Assembly: GCA_030620895.1 (NCBI GenBank)
Contig: JAUXIU010000029.1
Coordinates: forward strand, 1 to 9,443
Reading direction: 5' to 3'
Length of the DNA stretch: 9,443 nt
Source of the DNA: Deltaproteobacteria bacterium
Lineage (GTDB): Bacteria; Desulfobacterota; GWC2-55-46; S146-70; JAUXIU01
Shown here: in pieces, positions 1 through 5,050 of the stretch
Numbering within the stretch: the first letter of the stretch is position 1
How the letters are laid out: the number at the start of each line of letters is the position of its first letter
Notes under the pieces: model-generated
The model's database searches: none
What the model was told of the DNA's origin: nothing
What the model saw: only the letters and a program-made list of their open reading frames with translations
Program-made: the position numbers and the translations under genes

Positions 1-351
1 ATTGGGCAGGTCCATATGGTAAAAGGGTTCACAGACGAGGCGTTATCGGAATTCAGGAGGGCGATAGAACTGGGTGTGGATGATTATGCTACACACTATA
101 ACCTGGCAGCCCTCTATACAAAAAGGGGGTTATGGGATGATGCAAGAAGAGAGTATAGGGCCGCATTGCAGGAAGAACCTGGAGAATGTGAGGCCCTGTA
201 TGGTGAGGCTCTTTCCCTGGATAAGGGGGATTATGAAATAGAGGCAGCAGCCCGCTATAAAGATTTTATTGAGGTGTGTGATAAAAAGGCACAATTCATG
301 GGTTTGATAAAGAGGGCCAATGACCGTATCCTAGGGATGAAAGAGGAATAG
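1..351 (+). CDS. TPR-repeat protein, 3' end only
   Basis: C-terminal part of a tetratricopeptide-repeat protein, a scaffold type whose paired helices usually bind other proteins; its partner cannot be told from this fragment. The frame is open from base 1 (I-G-Q-V-H before the ATG at 16), and those residues complete the first helix of a TPR unit (G-Q-V then G-F-T-D-E-A-L), so the ATG at 16 is almost certainly internal and the true start lies left of the window. Counting from that Met, TPR-like units cover about residues 1-22, 26-56 (Y-N-L-A-A-L-Y, G-L-W-D-D-A, Y-R-A-A-L) and 59-88 (A-L-Y-G-E-A). A charged tail ends at TAG 349-351. No signal peptide or membrane segment is visible in this part. 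The hexamer repeat begins four bases after the stop. The TPR call is firm; the specific function is unknown. Confidence 0.82.
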   Translation: MGQVHMVKGFTDEALSEFRRAIELGVDDYATHYNLAALYTKRGLWDDARREYRAALQEEPGECEALYGEALSLDKGDYEIEAAARYKDFIEVCDKKAQFMGLIKRANDRILGMKEE

Positions 352-354
352 TAG

Positions 355-426
355 ATTAAGGTTGAGATAGAGGTTAAGGTTTAGAAAGACTTTTTCCTCA
401 ACCTCAGCCTTAACCTGATAGTCTTT
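355..426. repeat. Hexamer array with inverted arms
   Basis: Seventy-two bases divide into twelve 6-mers without a slip. The left half is built on the consensus GTTNAG (361-366 GTTGAG, 373-378 GTTAAG, 379-384 GTTTAG). The right half is built on the reverse complement CTNAAC/CTNAGC (397-402, 403-408, 409-414). The halves can therefore pair: 371-379 with 408-416 (9 bp), 359-366 with 397-404 (8 bp) and 384-390 with 421-427 (7 bp). These are alternative registers, not one stem. It could serve as a 3' hairpin for the TPR gene, but no T-run follows it. Periodicity and complementarity are seen directly; any function is unknown. Confidence 0.7.
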
Positions 427-427
427 C

Positions 428-453
428 GGGGGTATAGCTCAGTTGGGAGAGCG
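428..453 (+). pseudogene. Truncated tRNA (5' 26 nt, tRNA-Ala-like)
   Basis: The 26 bases fit tRNA positions 1-26 one for one: acceptor 5' strand GGGGGTA, T8-A9, D-stem GCTC, D-loop AGTTGGGA, D-stem GAGC and G26. The sequence resembles bacterial tRNA-Ala genes, which often start this way. At position 27, where the anticodon stem should begin, it turns directly into the heptamer array. No anticodon arm, T arm (GGTTCGA-type) or 3' acceptor strand occurs in the following bases, so this cannot fold into a tRNA. It is a remnant or a captured tRNA fragment. The Ala assignment is tentative because the anticodon is missing. Confidence 0.75.
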
Positions 454-524
454 TTACGCATCACGCAATATGAAACACGTAACCCGAAAACTCGTAACTC
501 GCAACACGCAACACGCAACACAAA
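454..524. repeat. Degenerate heptamer array, ACACGCA type
   Basis: About ten 7-bp units follow the tRNA fragment with no gap. Clear copies include 461-467 (TCACGCA), 497-503 (ACTCGCA), and 504-510 and 511-517 (both ACACGCA). One unit, 489-496, is 8 bp. The array ends about 8 bases before the ribosome-binding site of the glycosyltransferase gene and so occupies its upstream region. There are no unique spacers, so this is not CRISPR. Function is unknown; it resembles in style the degenerate heptanucleotide STRR repeats described in cyanobacteria, although the unit differs. Confidence 0.7.
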
Positions 525-543
525 TTATAAAAAAGGATAGGTT

Positions 544-2289
544 TTGCTAGTAATTTACGAAATTGGTTTTCTTTTAGGAGGGGTAAGCCTCCTTATTTTT
601 TTTCTGGGTCAACTGGGGTTTATAAGTACCGCCAGTATTTTTGGTGTAACGATTCTGGCATCTGCGGTTCTGATACTCTTGTCTATTCGCTGGCTTATTA
701 AGGAACCCATCGACATGTCTGGCACGAGACGGTGGTTTATCCTTCTCCTATCCCTTTTTATCCTCGTTGTACTCCCAATAATACTATTACCCCCTACTTC
801 CAGGGATGGACTTATCGTCCATCTTGCTGTACCAAAGCTTTATCTCGAAAGTGGCAGGATCATTGAGTTGCCTTTTATGGGTTTCTCATATGCGCCGATG
901 AATATAGAGCTCCTATATCTCATTCCGATGGCATTAGGCAGCGATATCATTCCCAAATTAATCCATCTCTTCTTTGCCCTGTTTACGGGTTTGGTTATAT
1001 ATTTCTACCTTGCAGAGGGACATGGAAGGGGATATGCAACCATTGGGCTATTCCTATATATTACAACCCCCATTGTAATACTGTCGTCTACCACGGCATA
1101 TATTGACCTTGGTCTAACATTCTATTCAACACTGGCTCTGGTGGCCCTCCTTAAGTGGAGAGAGACTGATTATGCAGACAGATGGTTCTTATATTCGGCC
1201 ATATCTATGGGTCTGGCCCTTGGCACAAAGTACAGTGCACTCGTTGTCCTTTTTATTCTTGGTATCTCAGTACCATATATCTACAGCAGGGCTACAAATA
1301 ACCAGGTCAGGGCGCTTGGTCTGGGTATAAAATATGTATCTATAGCGTTAGCCGTCTTTCTACCCTGGATGGTAAAGAACTATCTTTTAAAGGGAAACCC
1401 GATATATCCCATTGCCAACGGGCTTTTTGCAGCGAATGCATCTTTCGAAGGAGGATTCCATATCTCCGCACTTCCACCATTGCTTATGAGAAATCTGCTC
1501 TATGGTGAAGACCTCTGGTATATACTTCTTCTGCCTTTCAGGATATTCTGGGAGGGGCAAGACGGTTCTCATCAATACTTTGATGGTCAATTAAATCCCC
1601 TCTACCTCTTCTTCATCCCCTTTGCATTTATAAAATCAAAGGACAGGGATGTAAGATATATGGTTTTCTTCTCCTTTGTATTCTTTTATGTGGCGTTCTT
1701 TACCGTCGATATAGTAACCAGGTATCTTTTGCCCATCCTTCCCGTTCTGGTTATATTCATGGTCTTCGGATTCAGCAACCTTCTTAAGGTAAAGTGGTTT
1801 AAAAATATTGCCGTCCTGTTAATGGCAGGGTTATTTATATTTAATGGATTGTATCTGGTTGACTTATACAGGAGATATCGACCGTTACAATATTTGCTTG
1901 CTTCTGAAGGAAGGGATCAATACCTTTCCAGGATACTACCGGATTACACTGCTATATCTTTCGCAAATTCTACCTTGCCTGAAAATGCCAGGGTAATGCT
2001 CATCTTTGCTGGTGAGAGGGGGTATTACTGGGAAAGGGAATATTATTACGGGTCTAGAGGTGCCCAGGACATTATTAGGATTATAAAGGGATCTTCAAAT
2101 GAGGTAGAACTGAAAGAGCGTTTCAGGGGCCTTGGTATGACACACCTCTTTATTAGAGACCCCCTCTTTATAAAGTTCTGTAAGGATAACCTTATAATTG
2201 AAAAATTGGAAATGTTGAATATCTTCTATAAAACACAGCTTAAAGTGCTTTACAGCAGGAATGGATACTCATTGTACGAGATCCTGTAG
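544..2289 (+). CDS. Multi-pass membrane glycosyltransferase, GT39/ArnT-like
   Basis: Probable polytopic inner-membrane glycosyltransferase that moves a sugar from a polyprenyl-phosphate donor to a periplasmic acceptor. Donor and acceptor cannot be read from sequence. The 581 residues are dominated by hydrophobic segments over roughly 1-455, followed by a more soluble C-terminal part (about 455-581). After the early helices comes T-S-R-D-G-L-I-V-H-L (about 85-94), the acidic first-loop position (D88) typical of the GT39/PMT/ArnT fold, then K-L-Y-L-E-S-G and Y-A-P-M-N. The start is TTG at 544, supported by AAAGGA about 6 bases upstream; no ATG in frame is early enough. The gene stands alone, 20 bp after the heptamer array, and converges on the HTH-Zn gene. 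An O-antigen-polymerase or DUF2029-type protein is a less likely alternative. The class is fairly sure; the substrate is unknown. Confidence 0.68.
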   Translation: MLVIYEIGFLLGGVSLLIFFLGQLGFISTASIFGVTILASAVLILLSIRWLIKEPIDMSGTRRWFILLLSLFILVVLPIILLPPTSRDGLIVHLAVPKLYLESGRIIELPFMGFSYAPMNIELLYLIPMALGSDIIPKLIHLFFALFTGLVIYFYLAEGHGRGYATIGLFLYITTPIVILSSTTAYIDLGLTFYSTLALVALLKWRETDYADRWFLYSAISMGLALGTKYSALVVLFILGISVPYIYSRATNNQVRALGLGIKYVSIALAVFLPWMVKNYLLKGNPIYPIANGLFAANASFEGGFHISALPPLLMRNLLYGEDLWYILLLPFRIFWEGQDGSHQYFDGQLNPLYLFFIPFAFIKSKDRDVRYMVFFSFVFFYVAFFTVDIVTRYLLPILPVLVIFMVFGFSNLLKVKWFKNIAVLLMAGLFIFNGLYLVDLYRRYRPLQYLLASEGRDQYLSRILPDYTAISFANSTLPENARVMLIFAGERGYYWEREYYYGSRGAQDIIRIIKGSSNEVELKERFRGLGMTHLFIRDPLFIKFCKDNLIIEKLEMLNIFYKTQLKVLYSRNGYSLYEIL

Positions 2290-2290
2290 G

Positions 2291-2402
2291 AATCGTAATT
2301 CGTTAATCGTGTATAGTGGTTCGGGTTTCGATTTACGATTCACGATCCACGAACTACGGCTTTTTTTATTCCTAATTCCTGATTCATAATTCATAATTCA
2401 TT
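2291..2402. repeat. Sixteen-unit heptamer array between convergent genes
   Basis: One base after the glycosyltransferase stop, 112 bases divide into exactly sixteen 7-mers with no phase slip. Sub-blocks are 2291-2311 (AATCGTA type), 2326-2360 (TTACGAT/TCACGAT type, roughly the reverse complement of the first block), seven T at 2361-2367, and 2368-2402 (ATTCCTA to ATTCATA). The last unit lies inside the coding region of the minus-strand HTH-Zn gene and supplies its final residues; the unit before it holds the stop. Periodicity is seen directly. Origin (slippage, or mobility of a repeat family) is inference. Confidence 0.78.
2316..2367 (+). terminator. Possible hairpin + T7 terminator in the array
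   Basis: Bases 2316-2323 (GTGGTTCG) pair with 2350-2357 (CGAACTAC), giving 8 bp with one G-T pair and a 26-nt loop. Three bases later come seven T (2361-2367). This is terminator-like for the glycosyltransferase transcript, but the loop is long and the stem imperfect. Its place just after a stop codon between convergent genes supports the idea. Confidence 0.35.
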
Positions 2403-2717
2403 CTTTTCATTTGTCTCTATCCCATATCTGGCCTCAGCAATCCCTTCGCTCCTGCACAACGGGCACCTGCTTGGTGTACCGATTCTGTTCCTCTTCTTGA
2501 AGACGAAACTGCATTTATGACAGAATGGGGGGGCAATAACAAACCTACCTTTTCGGCCACCAGTCTTCGCTACATGTTTTAGGTGTTCCAGAACATCCTT
2601 TTCCTTTATACCGAGGGTCTTTGATATCTCCTTTGCAGTCAACATCTTCCCTTTAATGACCTCGGATATCATCTGACGTATAGTAAGATCTGGCATAAAA
2701 TTATGGACATCCCCCAT
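2391..2717 (-). CDS. HTH + zinc-ribbon predicted transcriptional regulator
   Basis: Small (108 aa) cytoplasmic DNA-binding protein of the type known as predicted regulators with an HTH fused to a Zn-ribbon (COG3357-like). A winged-helix part lies at about 10-55 (M-L-T-A-K-E-I-S-K-T-L-G-I, then V-L-E-H-L-K-H-V-A). The zinc ribbon follows, with C66-x2-C69 and C85-x2-C88. The start at 2717 is supported by AGGGA 7 bases upstream; Met8 and Met15 are weaker options. It lies 22 bp after the broken uppP on the same strand, so the two were probably co-transcribed. Oddity: the last residues N-E-L and the TGA are encoded by heptamer-repeat units, so the original C-terminus may have been replaced; the metal site and HTH are upstream of this and look intact. 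Target genes are unknown. Confidence 0.75.
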   Translation of the reverse strand: MGDVHNFMPDLTIRQMISEVIKGKMLTAKEISKTLGIKEKDVLEHLKHVAKTGGRKGRFVIAPPFCHKCSFVFKKRNRIGTPSRCPLCRSEGIAEARYGIETNEKNEL

Positions 2718-2739
2718 ATTTTTTCCCTAAACAGAACCA

Positions 2740-3079
2740 TTATCGCAGAATCGCAAGGAGAACACAACCGAGGAGGACCCTATAGAGCACAAATGGTTTC
2801 ATAGAGGCTCGGTTTAAGAGCTTTAAAAGGTAATGGATTGCCAGATAGGCACTCACAAAGGCTACCACGAAACCAACGAAGACGACAAGGTAAGGCGCAT
2901 CGGAACCCATTTCGATCATCTTTATGCCCTTCAAGCCCCCCCCCTACAACAAAGGCCAGTCCTTGGTCTGGCCAGTCAGTTAGAATGGGAAACAGTATGA
3001 GGTGAGCGCTCGAGGAGACAGGTAAAAATTCTGTCAGTCCCTGTATAAGGGCGAGTATTACGGCCTGATCAATTCCCAT
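2740..3079 (-). pseudogene. uppP: uppP/bacA with large internal deletion and frameshift
   Basis: Remnant of undecaprenyl-diphosphate phosphatase, the membrane enzyme that recycles the C55 lipid carrier for peptidoglycan and other envelope glycans. The N-terminal piece (start 3079) keeps the hallmark [15 protein letters not shown] (residues 13-27) and D-W-P-D-Q-G-L-A-F. The C-terminal piece, ending at TAA 2740-2742, keeps the family's last helices ([10 protein letters not shown] and F-V-L-Y-R-V-L-L-G). The middle is gone: only about 112 codons remain of the usual 265-275, and the second active-site region with the S-R-S-G motif is absent. The pieces meet at nine G (plus-strand C at 2936-2944) and are one base out of frame; with eight G the whole stretch would read through as 112 residues. 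No good Shine-Dalgarno is visible. It cannot be an active enzyme as read; an assembly collapse is the main alternative. Confidence 0.85.
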
Positions 3080-3110
3080 TGGGGTTTCTGATGGAATAAA
3101 ATTGCGTGCA

Positions 3111-3124
3111 GGTTTTATAAAACC
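3111..3124. promoter_or_regulatory. Perfect 14-bp palindrome upstream of uppP remnant
   Basis: GGTTTTATAAAACC is perfectly self-complementary and lies 31 bp upstream of the uppP start codon, within the gene-free stretch. This placement would suit a dimeric repressor's operator, or simply an AT-rich palindrome. I could not find a convincing promoter for uppP on the minus strand around it. Confidence 0.3.
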
Positions 3125-3234
3125 GGATATTTAGTCTTCTTTAAGAGATTTACTTTTGCAATGGCAAAAAATGGCATAATATCCCACAAGTACCACTTCA
3201 AATCGATAAAATTCAGGGATACTTCCTAAATACC

Positions 3235-3276
3235 GAATTATGAATTATGAATTATGAATAATGAATAATGAATTCT
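3235..3276. repeat. Heptamer array, GAATTAT type
   Basis: Six in-phase 7-mers: three GAATTAT (3235-3255), two GAATAAT (3256-3269) and one GAATTCT (3270-3276). The reverse complement matches the ATTCATA/ATTCATT units at 2382-2402, so the two arrays flank the uppP remnant and HTH-Zn gene as inverted repeats about 0.83 kb apart. They lie in the 421-bp gene-free stretch between the uppP start and the REC-PilZ gene. Confidence 0.75.
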
Positions 3277-3367
3277 ACCCCTCATTTCTGCCTTCTTCTT
3301 CCTAATTTCTATTTTTTGGTTCCTGTGTTTAATAACTTAAGAAGCTATTAGCGGGAATAAATGGGTA

Positions 3368-3397
3368 TTGACAGACCGCTGAGAAAGGGAGTATAAT
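3368..3397 (+). promoter_or_regulatory. Sigma70-type promoter for the REC-PilZ gene
   Basis: TTGACA (3368-3373), 18-bp spacer, TATAAT (3392-3397): both hexamers match consensus exactly. The expected start is near 3404, giving a leader of about 97 nt before the ATG at 3501. The rest of the 3080-3500 stretch holds the palindrome and repeat array listed separately, AT-rich DNA, and a weak imperfect hairpin at 3331-3349; I see no gene in it. Confidence 0.75.
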
Positions 3398-3500
3398 CAC
3401 GCCGCATTACCATCCTGGCTGTTGATCAAATATTGCTGGCCTAAAATAAATGAAGAGAGATACTAACCTTGAATGATGTAGAAAATTGAAGGAGTAATTT

Positions 3501-4250
3501 ATGATTACAAAGGACTCAAAAAACATTCTTCTTGCTGATGATAGTTTGTTTTTTAGGACCAAACTGAGCGACGTGCTTAATGAGGCAGGGCATAATGTTA
3601 TGTTTGCCAAAGACGGCAGTGAGGCAATAAAAGAGATAAAGAGAGATCCTGAGGGAATAGATATTTTAATCCTTGATATGCAGATGCCAAATGTTGACGG
3701 CTTAGGCGTTTTAAAATGGATCAAAGATAACGGCTATGGTGGTAAGTTTCCAGTGCTTGTGATTACTGGTGCCTATGAACCGACTCAAGTGATAGAGACT
3801 TTAAAAAATATTGGTGCGGCTGGATTTATGACAAAGGATTTGGCACCCGAACAGATTGTCTTCAGGGTAAACAGGTTGCTTTTTAAAGATAAAGCCGCTA
3901 CAGGGCCTCCCAGAAAAAGGGTGCCTGCATCTATACCTGTGGACTTTAAATCCGGAGATTCTGCATTTACCGGAACTATCCTTACTATAAGTGAAGGTGG
4001 TGTGTTCTTGTTTACAGACGTTAAATTTCATATGGGAACAATGCTTCAGATGAGGTTCTCTTTGCCCGGAACTGAAAAGATTTTAAATGTAAAAGGGACA
4101 ATTAAATGGTCTCCAGAGGAGATTGAAGGCAAACGCATCTTGGGTGGATATGGGATAATGTTCAGCTCTCTATCTCAGGATGATCAGAATACATTGAAAG
4201 AATTTGTCTCCAGTGAGAGTATAAAATTAGAGCGGATACTGAATGAATAA
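3501..4250 (+). CDS. Response regulator, REC-PilZ
   Basis: Cytoplasmic two-domain signalling protein of 249 residues: an N-terminal phosphoreceiver (about 8-128) and a C-terminal PilZ domain (about 137-245). Receiver residues are complete: acidic pair D13-D14, phospho-acceptor D59 (I-L-I-L-D-M-Q-M-P), T89 and K112 (F-M-T-K-D). A histidine kinase partner is expected but none is nearby. PilZ domains commonly bind cyclic di-GMP through RxxxR and (D/N)xSxxG. Here the first reads P-x-x-x-R (136-140, P-P-R-K-R-V-P) and the second T-I-S-E-G-G (162-167), so both lack their first residue and binding is doubtful; it resembles the PilZ-like variant known from myxobacteria. Start is clear: GGAG six bases before ATG 3501. 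It has its own strong promoter and converges on purN, so it is a single-gene unit. Motility or surface behaviour is a usual role for the class but is not shown here. Confidence 0.88.
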   Translation: MITKDSKNILLADDSLFFRTKLSDVLNEAGHNVMFAKDGSEAIKEIKRDPEGIDILILDMQMPNVDGLGVLKWIKDNGYGGKFPVLVITGAYEPTQVIETLKNIGAAGFMTKDLAPEQIVFRVNRLLFKDKAATGPPRKRVPASIPVDFKSGDSAFTGTILTISEGGVFLFTDVKFHMGTMLQMRFSLPGTEKILNVKGTIKWSPEEIEGKRILGGYGIMFSSLSQDDQNTLKEFVSSESIKLERILNE

Positions 4251-4279
4251 TGTTTCCAGTACTAAAACCCTTGGAAACT

Positions 4280-4313
4280 GATTACACCGATTTTAAAAGA
4301 TTACACAGATTTC
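4280..4313. repeat. Tandem pair of GATTACAC-type repeats
   Basis: Two 15-base copies beginning GATTACAC, at 4280-4294 and 4299-4313, differ at two positions and are spaced 19 bases start to start. They lie in the 107-bp gap between the convergent REC-PilZ and purN genes. Too short to assign a function. Confidence 0.45.
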
Positions 4314-4314
4314 T

Positions 4315-4344
4315 TTGTTTTTACTCTTTTTGCAGTAAAAACAA
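4315..4344. terminator. AT-rich hairpin between convergent genes
   Basis: Bases 4315-4325 (TTGTTTTTACT) pair perfectly with 4334-4344, an 11-bp stem with an 8-nt loop. Its place 14 bp beyond the purN stop and 64 bp beyond the REC-PilZ stop suits a shared bidirectional terminator. Against this, the stem is AT-rich and there is no clean T-run on either side. Confidence 0.4.
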
Positions 4345-4357
4345 CAAGGCTTTTCAA

Positions 4358-5050
4358 TCATTTCTTGGAGCTTTTACTTAAGCACTCATCCATTTCCTTA
4401 AACATCGTTACGCTTGGGTTCTCCATTGCACCTTCTGTTGTGGGGCTATCCTTTATGATGGCCCTGCTGCCCTTTACCTCGAGTCTCCCTTCAGCAAAAA
4501 GCTTTACTGCCTGTGGGTATATGCGGTGTTCCTCTTGAAGAATTCTGGCAGAGAGTATTTCTTCTGTATCATCGTCATAGACAGGAACTACCGCCTGGAT
4601 GATAATCGGACCGGTATCGATGCCCTCATCAACAAAATGGACTGTGGCACCAGAGAACTTTACCCCATGCTCAAGGGCCTTCTTTTGAACGTTTAAGCCC
4701 GGGAATGCGGGGAGGAGGGCAGGATGAATATTCATTATCCTCATGGGAAAGGCGTTGATAAGCACATGTGTCAATATCCTCATGAATCCTGCAAGTATAA
4801 CAAGGTCTACCGAGTGTTCTTTTAATATCTCTACGAGCCTCCTATCGTAATCTTCCTTTGCAGGAAATGTTTTATTAGAGACTATCTCTGTTGGAATGTT
4901 GTGCCTTTTTGCCCTTTCAATGGCAAATGCCCCTGGGTTGTTGCTTATCACAACCTTGACCTTTGAATCAAGGAGACCTCCCTCTATGGCATCTATAATA
5001 GCCTGGAGGTTAGTGCCGTTACCTGATACCAGAACACCTAGATTTGTCAT
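4358..5050 (-). CDS. purN: Phosphoribosylglycinamide formyltransferase PurN
   Basis: Cytoplasmic GAR transformylase, third step of de novo purine synthesis, using 10-formyl-tetrahydrofolate to formylate glycinamide ribonucleotide. The 230 residues show the phosphate loop S-G-N-G-T-N-L-Q (9-16), the folate-site core N-I-H-P-A-L-L-P (107-114) with catalytic N107 and H109, and D145 in V-D-E-G-I-D-T-G-P-I, matching the Asn-His-Asp catalytic set of E. coli PurN. The family is usually about 190-215 aa; here a tail of roughly 25-30 residues after R-A-I-I-K is extra, hydrophilic and ends in Lys. The start ATG overlaps the purM stop by four bases (ATGA), which fixes the start and points to translational coupling. 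The identification is secure. Confidence 0.96.
   Translation of the reverse strand: MTNLGVLVSGNGTNLQAIIDAIEGGLLDSKVKVVISNNPGAFAIERAKRHNIPTEIVSNKTFPAKEDYDRRLVEILKEHSVDLVILAGFMRILTHVLINAFPMRIMNIHPALLPAFPGLNVQKKALEHGVKFSGATVHFVDEGIDTGPIIIQAVVPVYDDDTEEILSARILQEEHRIYPQAVKLFAEGRLEVKGSRAIIKDSPTTEGAMENPSVTMFKEMDECLSKSSKK

Noticed and set aside
428..500. Intact tRNA gene with divergent 3' half
   Set aside because: After position 26 there is no anticodon stem, T arm or pairing 3' acceptor strand; the sequence is repeat units.
454..524. CRISPR array
   Set aside because: Units are 7 bp and adjacent with no unique spacers, and no cas gene is present.
2740..2934. Separate small membrane protein gene (64 aa)
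   Set aside because: Its TTG start has no supporting ribosome site and its sequence is plainly the UppP C-terminus, so it belongs to the deleted uppP.
3331..3349. Hairpin AATAACTT / AAGCTATT as a terminator
   Set aside because: One mismatch, a 3-nt loop, an AT-rich stem and no gene ending nearby on either strand.
3407..3724. 105-aa minus-strand reading frame across the REC-PilZ start
   Set aside because: It overlaps the promoter and the conserved receiver domain on the other strand and resembles no family.
3501..4250. REC-PilZ gene as part of a new signalling island with uppP-HTH
   Set aside because: Opposite strand, own consensus promoter, and no kinase or cyclase nearby; no support for linkage.
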